Below are positions 40,323 through 48,522 of a stretch of DNA of 49,885 nt, one piece after another. Under the pieces are notes generated by a model, which was not told the DNA's origin, searched no databases, and saw nothing but the letters and a program-made list of their open reading frames with translations. Each line of letters opens with the position of its first letter. The first letter of the stretch is position 1. This DNA is from an uncultured Gemmatimonadota bacterium (GTDB taxonomy: Bacteria; Gemmatimonadota; Gemmatimonadetes; Gemmatimonadales; Gemmatimonadaceae): assembly GCA_903900795.1 (NCBI GenBank), contig CAIUOO010000400.1, positions 1 through 49,885 of the forward strand, written 5' to 3'. The position numbers and the translations under genes are program-made.

Positions 40323-41933
40323 CTACAGCGGCAGCGTAAACCAGAACTCACTGCCTTTGCCCAGTGCGCTGTCGACGCCGATCTCACCACCGTGCGCGTC
40401 GATGATGCCTTTCGCGATGAACAAACCGAGGCCTGACCCCGCCCGAAGGAGTCGCGGCGCCTGCCAGTGGCGCTCGAAGAGCCGCGGCACGTCGCCAGCG
40501 GACACGCCGGGGCCGGTGTCGCGCACGCCGACCCGCACACGATCCGCCTGACGCTCGGCCGTGATCGCGATCTCTCCACCGTGCGGCGTGAAGCGCACGG
40601 CGTTGCCGAGCAGGTTCGACAGCACCTGCGCCAGTCGATGCCGGTCGGCCTGCACCGGCGGAAGATGCTCGTCGATACGCCGCACAAACCGGAGCACGGC
40701 GTCTTCCATGACGGGTTCGAACATGTCCGCCAATTCCGTCACCAGTTCAGACAGCAGCACTGGCTGACACTCTACCCATAGGCGGGCACTGGCAATGCGT
40801 GAGACGTCCTGTAGATCCTGAATCAACCCGTCGGCCTGCCGGGCGGCGCCGCGAATCGCTTCCACATCCTCTCGCTCCATCAGCGGCCGCTCGTCGCCGG
40901 GCTCACGGCTCAGCACCGCACCGGTCAACATCACGATCGCATTCACAGGATTGCGCAGGTCATGCGACACGATCGCCAGCATATCGTCGCGCTCACGCAC
41001 CGCGCGACGCGATTCCTGGTACAGTCGCGCGTTCTCGAGGGCGAGCGCCGCGAGGCCGGCAAACTGGTCGGCCACGTGGCCCTCGTCCTTAGTGTGCGAG
41101 GCACCCGGCGCCGTGCGCACGAGATGCAGCGCGCCGATCGCCCGTCCGCCGGCCCGCAGCGGCACGAGCAACACGCTGCTTGCGCCAAGCGACTCGGCGC
41201 GCTCACGTGATGCCTGATCGCGAAAATTCGCCGACAACCACGAGGCTACGTCGGTGATGCGCTGCACCTCCGTTTCGTGGGCCACCCGTCCGGCGCTCGC
41301 AGCCGGGAGAGCGGCGTCGAGCGTTTCAGCGACACGTGACACGAGCCCGGACGACTCGTCGTGCCGCCTCGGATCCACATGGGTAGCCGCCGCACGTCGG
41401 ATCTGCCCATCGGAGGTCAGCAACTCCAGCACGCTCCAGTCACCCAACAGCGGCACCGGCAGCTCGGCGATCGTCGCCATCGTGGACTCCACATCGAGCG
41501 ATGCCGCAAGCACCCAACCGGCGGTCGCCAGCAGCTTCTGGCGCTCCTCGTTTCTTCGACGCTCGCTGACGTCGCGCAAGGTCACCATGAAGGTGCGCGC
41601 GCCGTCCATGGTGACGCGCGCGATCGACGCCTCGGCCGGGAATTGCTCGCCATGTCGGCGAAGGCCCGAAATCTCGCGCCGCTCAGCCATGCGCCGGGAC
41701 TCGGTGTCGCCCTCGGCGAAGGTCCGGATGTGCCCGCGATGCATCGCACGCGTCGCCATCGGGAGCAGCCGGTCGAGTGGCTGCCCAAGCATCTCGTCCT
41801 CGGTCCACCCGAAAATGTGCTCCGCGCCTTTATTGAAGCGCACGATGCGGAAATTGTCATCAAGCGCGATAATGGCGTCAGCGGCGATTTCAACGATTGC
41901 CGCGAGCGCTGCATGCGAATGCGTGTCAGCCAT
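40323..41933 (-). CDS. Soluble PAS-GAF sensor histidine kinase
   Basis: A 536-residue kinase with no transmembrane helix. A PAS domain (about 10-125; IIALDDNFRIVRFNKGAEHIFGWTEDEMLG) is followed by a GAF domain (about 140-305; SVLLVPLRAGGRAIGALHLVR). The HisKA phosphoacceptor is H324 (AIVSHDLRNPVNAIVML). The HATPase has RLAQVLSNLLGNAVRFTPHGG, RDTGPGV, FERHWQAPR and GSGLGLFIAKGIIDAHGG. The start at 41933 places the Met just before the PAS fold; longer frames upstream are antisense to the ATPase gene. No response regulator is adjacent. Confidence 0.93.
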   Translation of the reverse strand: MADTHSHAALAAIVEIAADAIIALDDNFRIVRFNKGAEHIFGWTEDEMLGQPLDRLLPMATRAMHRGHIRTFAEGDTESRRMAERREISGLRRHGEQFPAEASIARVTMDGARTFMVTLRDVSERRRNEERQKLLATAGWVLAASLDVESTMATIAELPVPLLGDWSVLELLTSDGQIRRAAATHVDPRRHDESSGLVSRVAETLDAALPAASAGRVAHETEVQRITDVASWLSANFRDQASRERAESLGASSVLLVPLRAGGRAIGALHLVRTAPGASHTKDEGHVADQFAGLAALALENARLYQESRRAVRERDDMLAIVSHDLRNPVNAIVMLTGAVLSREPGDERPLMEREDVEAIRGAARQADGLIQDLQDVSRIASARLWVECQPVLLSELVTELADMFEPVMEDAVLRFVRRIDEHLPPVQADRHRLAQVLSNLLGNAVRFTPHGGEIAITAERQADRVRVGVRDTGPGVSAGDVPRLFERHWQAPRLLRAGSGLGLFIAKGIIDAHGGEIGVDSALGKGSEFWFTLPL

Positions 41934-42044
41934 GTCACGACAATAGCCTCTCGGACCGCAACTTTTCCAGCATCGGGCCAATTCCGTCCCGAAGGTGTTG
42001 CCGGAGCGTCCGGTCGTTCGCCCTCCCCTCACGCCGATCTGCGA

Positions 42045-43931
42045 ATGCGCTGGACCTCGATTCCCCGATTGCCGGCGGCGGCCCTCGCCTTCCTCGCGTT
42101 GGGGACGGTCGTGCCGCTGATGGTGAGCGCCGATCCGTGGCGGAACCGGATCTGGTTCGCCGGACTCGTGCTTACCGGCATCCCAGTCGTGTGGCGCACC
42201 TTCACTGGGTTGCTGCGCGGCGCGTTCGCGGCCGACGTGGTGGCGATGCTGGCGATCGCCGGCTCGATCCTGCTGGGACAGCCGCTGGCTGGGCTGGTGG
42301 TGGTACTCATGCAGACCGGCGGCGAAGCGCTCGACGCGTATGCCGTCGCGCGTGCCTCGGGCGCGGTGGAGGCACTCGAGGCCGACGCGCCTCGTACGGC
42401 GCATCGGGTCGTGACGGGGCAGGTGCACGACATCGAGGCCATCGAGATCACCCCGGGCGATGAACTATTGGTCCGGCCCGGCGAACTGGTGCCCTGCGAT
42501 GGCACCGTGGTCAGTGGTTCGTCGCACGTGGACACCTCTCGGCTCACCGGGGAACCCATTCCGGTACGCGCGGCCGTTGGCACATCGCTGCTCTCCGGCA
42601 GCGTGAATCAGGAGGGGGCACTGACGCTGCGCGCGGTGCGCACCTCGCAGGACAGTCAGTACGCGCGCATCGTGGACCTGGTGCGGACCGCGCAGGCCTC
42701 CAAGAGTCCGCTGCAACGCACGGCCGATAAGTGGGCGGTGTGGTTTACACCGCTCACCATCGGTGCCTGCGTGCTGGCGTGGTTCTTGTCTCATGATTGG
42801 AACCGCGTGTTGGCGGTGCTCGTGGTCGCGACCCCCTGCCCGCTCATTCTGGCGGCCCCGGTGGCGATCATCGGCGGCATCAATCGCGCGGCGAAGCGCT
42901 CCATCATTGTGCGCAACGGCGGCGCGCTGGAAGCGCTGGCCTCGGTAAACTCGGCGGTTTTCGACAAGACGGGCACGCTGACCGTGGGAAAGCCGCGCGT
43001 GCATCAGGTCGTCACCGACGATGGCGTCTCCGCCGAGGCGATGCTCGGCATGGCGGCGGCCGTGGAGCAAGGCTCGGGACACTTGCTGGCCCGCGTCATC
43101 GTGGCCGAGGCCGAGTCGCGCGGAGCGACGATGCGGATCGCCACAGAGTTGGTGGAGACCGCGGGGCGCGGTGTCACGGGCCTGGTAGACGGTCGCTACG
43201 TGGCGGTGGGGTCACCCGACTTCGTGCGCGAGCGGGTGCCGTCGATGGCCGCGCGACTGGCGGCGCTCGAGGTGGGATCGTCGGGGTTGCGCGCGTATGT
43301 GGCCACCGACGGCAGTAACAAGGGCGTGGACACCGGACACGTGGCGTCAGTGGCGCGCATCGAGTTTGCCGACGAGCTGCGCGAAGAGCTGGCGCCGATG
43401 TTCGCGGAGTTGGCCGCGCTGGGGATTACCGACGCGTATCTGTTTTCGGGTGATACGGCGGAGAACGTGGCGAAGATCGCGAAGGCGGTGGGGATCACGC
43501 AGTACGAAGGCGATCTCACGGCGGAGGCGAAGGTGGCGCGCGTGGCGGCCTTGGAGGCGCGCGGTCGTCGCGTGGTGATGGTAGGCGACGGCACCAACGA
43601 CGCACCGTCGCTGACCACGGCCACGGTGGGCATCGCGCTGGCCGGACACGGTGGCGGCGTGGTGGCGGAAGCGGCCGACGTGGTGATGCTGATCGACGAT
43701 CCGCGTCGTGTCCCGGAAGCGGTACGGATTGGACGGCGATCGCTGATGATCGCGAAGCAGTCGATCTTTGTGGGGCTCGGGCTATCGCTGGTGGGGATGG
43801 GGTTTGCGGCGGCGGGGATGCTGACGCCGGTGGCGGGAGCGTTGATCCAAGAAGTGATCGATGTGGCGGTGATTTTTAATGCATTGCGCGCCGCGAGCGG
43901 TGGCCGAACAGCGAGGAGCGCGACGCGTTAG
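42045..43931 (+). CDS. P1B-type (heavy metal) transport ATPase without N-terminal metal-binding domain
   Basis: A 628-residue membrane pump. The actuator TGE is in SRLTGEPIPV. The intramembrane metal motif is TPCPLI (C265) and the phosphorylated residue D307 in FDKTGTLT. The hinge is VMVGDGTNDAPSL. The P1B HP dipeptide reads His-Leu (GSGHLLA). The last membrane helices carry QEVIDVAVIFNALRA, unlike the Asn-Ala-Leu-Arg helices of CopA. No CXXC or His-rich N-terminal domain precedes the first helix; the ATG at 42045 lies directly before it. The metal cannot be named safely. It is divergent from the PAS-GAF kinase, 111 bp apart. Confidence 0.9.
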   Translation: MRWTSIPRLPAAALAFLALGTVVPLMVSADPWRNRIWFAGLVLTGIPVVWRTFTGLLRGAFAADVVAMLAIAGSILLGQPLAGLVVVLMQTGGEALDAYAVARASGAVEALEADAPRTAHRVVTGQVHDIEAIEITPGDELLVRPGELVPCDGTVVSGSSHVDTSRLTGEPIPVRAAVGTSLLSGSVNQEGALTLRAVRTSQDSQYARIVDLVRTAQASKSPLQRTADKWAVWFTPLTIGACVLAWFLSHDWNRVLAVLVVATPCPLILAAPVAIIGGINRAAKRSIIVRNGGALEALASVNSAVFDKTGTLTVGKPRVHQVVTDDGVSAEAMLGMAAAVEQGSGHLLARVIVAEAESRGATMRIATELVETAGRGVTGLVDGRYVAVGSPDFVRERVPSMAARLAALEVGSSGLRAYVATDGSNKGVDTGHVASVARIEFADELREELAPMFAELAALGITDAYLFSGDTAENVAKIAKAVGITQYEGDLTAEAKVARVAALEARGRRVVMVGDGTNDAPSLTTATVGIALAGHGGGVVAEAADVVMLIDDPRRVPEAVRIGRRSLMIAKQSIFVGLGLSLVGMGFAAAGMLTPVAGALIQEVIDVAVIFNALRAASGGRTARSATR

Positions 43932-43941
43932 GACGCGCATA

Positions 43942-43992
43942 GCCGCCAGGCATTCCTGGAGGCAGCGCGCCACCCAGGTTGGCAATGGCGGC
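43942..43992. terminator. Imperfect hairpin between the P-type ATPase and acyl-CoA dehydrogenase genes
   Basis: GCCGCCA (43942-43948) and TGGCGGC (43986-43992) are complementary, with a small CCAGG/CCTGG stem inside. The genes converge here with 83 bp between stops. No T-tract is seen. Confidence 0.3.
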
Positions 43993-44014
43993 GTCACCCG
44001 CGACTGACGACGTG

Positions 44015-45805
44015 CTAGAACTCGTCGGCGGCGAAGGCCATGATCGGTGCGGAGCCCGCCTGAATGGCGGCCAGCAGCGTGGCCGCTTCGGGCAACAGCC
44101 GCCCGAAGTAGAAACGTGCCGTCTTGAGCTTGGCGTCGAGGAATCGCTTCTCCCCCTTCCCCGCCGCCAACTGCTGCTGCGCCACCGTCGCCATGCGCAG
44201 CCACTGCCACCCTACCGCGACGTATCCCATCAAGTGGAGATACTCCGTGGCCGCCGCCCCGACTTCATCAGGATTCGCAAAGCCCTTTTCCGCCAGGAGC
44301 ATCGTCGCCTTCTGCAGCTGGTACAGCGATCCGCCGAGCGCCTTCGCGAACTCCTCGAGTCCCTCCACCTGTGCCGCCGCGTCCACGTCGCTCTTGACCA
44401 ACTCGAAGAAGCGACGCACCAGGCGTCCCCCTTCCATCGGCAGCTTCCGGCCCACGAGGTCGAGTGCCTGCACCGCATTCGTGCCTTCGTAGATCTGTGC
44501 GATGCGCGCATCGCGCACATACTGCTCGATGCCGTACTCTTTGATGTACCCGTGCCCGCCAAGCGTCTGCAGCGCGATGTTGGTGTTGTCAAACCCCTTG
44601 TCGGTCAGAAACGCCTTGATCACCGGCGTCATCAGCGCCACCAGGTCCTCGGCCGCTTCACGTACGGCCGGGTCGGCATGACGATGCTCGAGGTCGATGC
44701 GGATGCCAACCCAGTAGGCCAGCGACCGCATGCCCTCGTTGAACGCCTTGATGCGCAACAAGCCTTTGCGCACATCAGGGTGCACGAGAATGGAATCGGC
44801 CGGCCCCGAGGGATTCTTCGGGCCCGTGAGCGATCGTCCCTGCAGACGGTCCTTGGCATACGCGAGGGCGTTCTGATACGCGACTTCCGCCAGCCCCAAC
44901 CCCTGCAGGCCCACCGCCAAGCGCGCGCCGTTCATCATGACGAACATCGCGCGCATGCCCTTGTGCGGCTCGCCGACCATCCAGCCCGTGGCGTCCTCGA
45001 AGTTGAGCACGCAGGTGGCCGACGCCTTGATGCCCATTTTGTGCTCGATCGATCCCACCGTGACGCCGTTGCGCGCGCCCGGCGTACCGTCGGCGTTGGG
45101 TAGATATTTGGGCACCAGAAACAGCGAGATGCCCTTCGTGCCGCCCGGCGCATCGGGCAACTTGGCGAGCACGAGGTGCACGATGTTCTCCGTCAGGTCG
45201 TGATCGCCCGCAGAGATAAAGATTTTCGTGCCGGTGATCGTGTACGCGCCGTCGGCAGCCGGAATCGCCTTCGTGTTGATGATGCCGAGATCGGTGCCGG
45301 CGTGCGCTTCCGTGAGGCACATCGTGCCGCCCCAGGTGCCATCGATGAGCTTGGGCAGGAAGCGGTCCTTGAGCTCGTCCGATCCGTGGCTCAGCAGGGC
45401 GCTCACGGCGCCATGCGTCAGCCCGGGGTACATGCTGAACGACAGGTTCGCGGAGCACAGCATCTCCTCCATCACGAACCGTACCGACTCGGGGAGTCCC
45501 TGTCCGCCGTACGCGGCATCAGCCGACACGCCGGTCCACCCGCCGGCCGCGTACTGGGCGTACGCCTCCTTGAAACCGCGTGGTGTGCGCACCTCGCCGT
45601 TCGCGTACATCACCCCCTCCGTGTCACCGCTCTGGTTGATCGGGAAGAGCACCTCCTCGCAGATCTTGGCGCCCTCCACGAGGACGGCATCGATCAGGTC
45701 GGGCGTCGCGTCCTCGAACCCGGGGAGCGCGGCCAACTGCGCGACATCATGGACGTCATGCAGCAGAAAGCGGATATCGTCGAGTGGGGCCTTATAGGCG
45801 GGCAT
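44015..45805 (-). CDS. Long-form acyl-CoA dehydrogenase (DmdC/FadE-type)
   Basis: A 596-residue flavoenzyme, longer than the 380-residue classical family because of a C-terminal extension of about 130 residues typical of the DmdC-like group. It starts MPAYKAPLDDIRFLLHDVHD, the N-terminal element of that group. Catalytic and FAD parts include MCLTEAHAGTDLG, ITGTKIFISAGDHDL, NFEDATGWMVGEPHKGMRAMF, and the C-terminal QIYEGTNAVQALDLVGRKL with the expected base Glu. It oxidises an acyl-CoA to the enoyl-CoA, but the chain length is unknown. The ATG at 45805 was preferred to 45910, since the extra residues show no similarity and reach into the divergent promoter region. Confidence 0.93.
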   Translation of the reverse strand: MPAYKAPLDDIRFLLHDVHDVAQLAALPGFEDATPDLIDAVLVEGAKICEEVLFPINQSGDTEGVMYANGEVRTPRGFKEAYAQYAAGGWTGVSADAAYGGQGLPESVRFVMEEMLCSANLSFSMYPGLTHGAVSALLSHGSDELKDRFLPKLIDGTWGGTMCLTEAHAGTDLGIINTKAIPAADGAYTITGTKIFISAGDHDLTENIVHLVLAKLPDAPGGTKGISLFLVPKYLPNADGTPGARNGVTVGSIEHKMGIKASATCVLNFEDATGWMVGEPHKGMRAMFVMMNGARLAVGLQGLGLAEVAYQNALAYAKDRLQGRSLTGPKNPSGPADSILVHPDVRKGLLRIKAFNEGMRSLAYWVGIRIDLEHRHADPAVREAAEDLVALMTPVIKAFLTDKGFDNTNIALQTLGGHGYIKEYGIEQYVRDARIAQIYEGTNAVQALDLVGRKLPMEGGRLVRRFFELVKSDVDAAAQVEGLEEFAKALGGSLYQLQKATMLLAEKGFANPDEVGAAATEYLHLMGYVAVGWQWLRMATVAQQQLAAGKGEKRFLDAKLKTARFYFGRLLPEAATLLAAIQAGSAPIMAFAADEF

Positions 45806-45954
45806 GGACGGGCATCCTCCGGGCAGGAAAACAGCGAGGGTGATCAGCTCGATTGGAAGCTGGGGCGGAATCGGGATGTCGGCAAGCCCTAATTGCGACG
45901 CGACCGTCATGTTTTAAGGCCGCGGGTCTTTCCGTGTACGCGTCTGGAGCTTTT

Positions 45955-45973
45955 CTTACGTGGCGAGCGTAAG
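45955..45973. promoter_or_regulatory. Inverted repeat upstream of sppA, possible operator
   Basis: CTTACG-N7-CGTAAG lies 43 bp before the sppA start, in the 210-bp gap shared with the divergent acyl-CoA dehydrogenase gene. No regulator is identified. Confidence 0.3.
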
Positions 45974-46015
45974 CACTTCAGGCCCTGTTCGCCGATTCCT
46001 CTCGAGTCCGAAAAA

Positions 46016-47929
46016 ATGATGAAGCAGTTTTTGACCGCCGTCGCCGCCAACCTGCTCACGATCGCGATCTGCGTGGTGGGCGGCATCCTGCTCATTGTCG
46101 GCATCGCCGCATCAGCCGGGTCGAAGGAACCCGTGAAGGTGGCTGAGGGCTCGGTACTCGTGATCGATCTCGATCGCGCCTTGTCCGATCGGCCGGCGGA
46201 AACGCCCCAAGGATCGTTCCTCGACGATGCACTCTCGGGCGGACGCGGCGACGCCATCCCGCTGCGCGCCGCGACGATCGCCCTCAAGGCCGCCGCCGAC
46301 GACGACCGCATCAGCGGCATTCTCCTGCGCGGCTCCATCTCCGCCGACGGCTATGCCTCAGGCTTCGCTGCCCTGCGCGAACTACGAGCCGCGATCGCCA
46401 GCTTCCGGTTGTCAAAGAAGCCGGTGCACGCCTATCTCGTGAATCCGGACACGCGCGATTACTACCTGGCCTCGGCCGCCAGCATGATCACGATCGATCC
46501 GTTCGGATCCCTGGCCATGCCCGGCCTCGCGTCGGAGCAGGTGTTCTTCACCGGCATGTTCGAGAAGTTCGGCATCGGCATGCAGGTGAGCCGCGTCGGG
46601 AAATTCAAGGCGGCCGTGGAGCCGTTCACCCGGACGGACATGAGCCCCGAGAATCGGTTACAGACTGAAACGTACCTCGGCGATCTGTGGAGCGAAGTGA
46701 AGCGTGGTGTCGCGGAAAGTCGCGGCATCGACACGGTCGGTTTGCAGACGCTGATCGACGCGCAGGGCATCATTCTGCCGGCCGAGGCGAAAGCCGCCAA
46801 GCTGGTCGATCGCGTGGCGTACTTCGACGATGTCCTCGACGACTTGCAAAAGCTCGCCTCGGCCGCGCGCACCGCCGACGGCGCCACGCCGAGCCCCAAG
46901 GACAGCACGCGTGCGGCGGAGATGGCGACCCTACTCGATCGTCCCACCCTGCCACAGATCACGCTCGGAGACTACGCACCGATCGCAGTGGCGAAGGAGC
47001 GCAGCTTCAGCGCGAGCCAGACCATCGCGATCGTCTACGCCGAAGGCGACATCGTGGACGGGGAAGGTGGCGACGGCATGATCGGCGGCGCGTCGCTCTC
47101 GCGCGAGCTGCGCCGCGTGCGCAACGACGGCAAGGTAAAAGCCGTCGTGCTGCGCGTGAACAGCCCAGGAGGTAGCGCGATCGCGTCCGAGCAGATCCAG
47201 CGCGAACTGACGCTGATCCGGAAGCAAAAGCCCATCGTGGTCTCGATGGGGACGATGGCGGCGAGCGGCGGCTACTGGATCAGCACGGCGGCGGCGCGCG
47301 TCTTCGCGCAACCGAATACGATCACCGGGTCGATCGGTGTGTTTTCGCTGGTGCCGAACATCAAGGTGCTCGCCAATCGCAACGGCGTCACGTTCGACAC
47401 GGTGAAGACCGGCCGCTACGCCGATCTGTTCTCGATCGCGCGTCCACGCTCGGAGGCCGAACTGGCCGTGCTGCAACGCGGGACCGATGCGGTGTACGAA
47501 GCGTTCCTCGCGCGCGTGTCGACGGCCCGCTCACTCAGCACCGACTCGGTGCGCACCATCGCTGAAGGGCGCGTGTGGTCGGGCGAAGACGCCATGCGCA
47601 TTGGCCTGGTGGACTCCATCGGCGGGCTTGATGCGGCGCTGAAAAGTGCCGCATCGCTGGCCAAGATCACCGGCGACTACGACGTGCGTGAATACCCGCG
47701 CGTGAAGAGCGCCACCGAGAAGCTGACCGAGCTGCTCGAGCATAAGCCGACCCCGGTGGCGGCGACGATCGGGGCGGCCACGAATCCCGGCGCGAGTGCG
47801 CTCCTCTCAGGGCGCGGCCCGGCCAGCGCACTGGCCCGGGACCTCACGCGTGAGCTGGATGTACTGCTGCGCTACAACGACCCGCGCGGAGTGTACGCGC
47901 GCATGCCGTTCGTGCTCCGAATCCGCTAG
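46016..47929 (+). CDS. sppA: Signal peptide peptidase SppA, 67-kDa type
   Basis: A 637-residue membrane-anchored serine protease that degrades cleaved signal peptides. An N-terminal anchor (FLTAVAANLLTIAICVVGGILLIVG) is followed by two tandem SppA domains. The general-base lysine is K198 in VGKFKAAVEPFTR in the first domain, and the nucleophile is S417 in GTMAASGGYWIS in the second, as in E. coli SppA where the active site is built from both halves. Other conserved parts are VVLRVNSPGGSAIASE and ITGSIGVFS. The start is the first of two ATGs (46016 and 46019) after an A-rich stretch. Confidence 0.94.
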   Translation: MMKQFLTAVAANLLTIAICVVGGILLIVGIAASAGSKEPVKVAEGSVLVIDLDRALSDRPAETPQGSFLDDALSGGRGDAIPLRAATIALKAAADDDRISGILLRGSISADGYASGFAALRELRAAIASFRLSKKPVHAYLVNPDTRDYYLASAASMITIDPFGSLAMPGLASEQVFFTGMFEKFGIGMQVSRVGKFKAAVEPFTRTDMSPENRLQTETYLGDLWSEVKRGVAESRGIDTVGLQTLIDAQGIILPAEAKAAKLVDRVAYFDDVLDDLQKLASAARTADGATPSPKDSTRAAEMATLLDRPTLPQITLGDYAPIAVAKERSFSASQTIAIVYAEGDIVDGEGGDGMIGGASLSRELRRVRNDGKVKAVVLRVNSPGGSAIASEQIQRELTLIRKQKPIVVSMGTMAASGGYWISTAAARVFAQPNTITGSIGVFSLVPNIKVLANRNGVTFDTVKTGRYADLFSIARPRSEAELAVLQRGTDAVYEAFLARVSTARSLSTDSVRTIAEGRVWSGEDAMRIGLVDSIGGLDAALKSAASLAKITGDYDVREYPRVKSATEKLTELLEHKPTPVAATIGAATNPGASALLSGRGPASALARDLTRELDVLLRYNDPRGVYARMPFVLRIR

Positions 47930-47941
47930 GAAACGCAGGAA

Positions 47942-48026
47942 CACTCGCGACTCCAAACTTCAACTCACGACTCGAGACTCACGTGAGTCTTGCGTCGTAT
48001 TGAGTCGAAGTTTGGAGTCGCGAGTG
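47942..48026. repeat. 85-bp palindromic element between convergent genes
   Basis: The outer arms are a perfect 20-bp inverted repeat (47942-47961 and 48007-48026; core ACTCGCGACTCCAAACTTC). Within the 45-bp interior lie an imperfect ACTCA/TGAGT plus CGAC/GTCG stem and a central palindrome GACTCACGTGAGTC. It ends 2 bp from the stop of the minus-strand gene and starts 12 bp after sppA. It can act as a bidirectional terminator, but the nested design looks like a dispersed palindromic repeat. Only one copy was seen here. Confidence 0.8.
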
Positions 48027-48027
48027 C

Positions 48028-48354
48028 TCACTCAGGCCGGAACGAATTCACCACGCGCAGGCGCTCCGCCCACATCGCGCGCGCGGCACGCGCCGTGGCG
48101 AGCGTGGCTTCGGCCATCGCGATGCACGCCGGGAGATTCTTTGCCGTCACGTCGCCGAGCGCCCACTCCGCAACCTTCTCGCGTGCCGTGGCTTCGGTCA
48201 GGCGCTGATCGTAGCGCTCGGCGTGCGGGCGACTCCAGGCCGCAACCGGACGGTCGTCATCGATGCCGGACAAGCTCCAGATGCCGTCGTGCACAGGAAT
48301 AAAGTCGAGGAGAAATCCGTCAAAATCCTCGGGAACGGTCGTCGTGGCGGTCAT
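48028..48354 (-). CDS. Hypothetical protein
   Basis: A 108-residue soluble protein from the ATG at 48354; a longer version from 48456 is possible. The first half is acidic/aromatic (VPEDFDGFLLDFIPVHDGIWSLSGIDDDRPVAAW) and the second a long helix (AKNLPACIAMAEATLATARAARAMWAERLRVV). I recognise no family. It lies 168 bp downstream of the TonB receptor gene on the same strand and is closed by the palindromic element. Confidence 0.5.
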   Translation of the reverse strand: MTATTTVPEDFDGFLLDFIPVHDGIWSLSGIDDDRPVAAWSRPHAERYDQRLTEATAREKVAEWALGDVTAKNLPACIAMAEATLATARAARAMWAERLRVVNSFRPE

Positions 48355-48522
48355 GTCGGCGGGTCGGGAGGGGAATTGGCCTGTCAAGCGGGCGGGCATG
48401 AACAGTAATGAATTCGCGTCCGCGATGCAGAGCGCACCACCCACGCCGTCCGCCATCGTCCGCCAAGCCGACTTCGACCACGGCGACACCGGTAACCGTG
48501 ATGAGCGGCAGCGGCGACGGCG

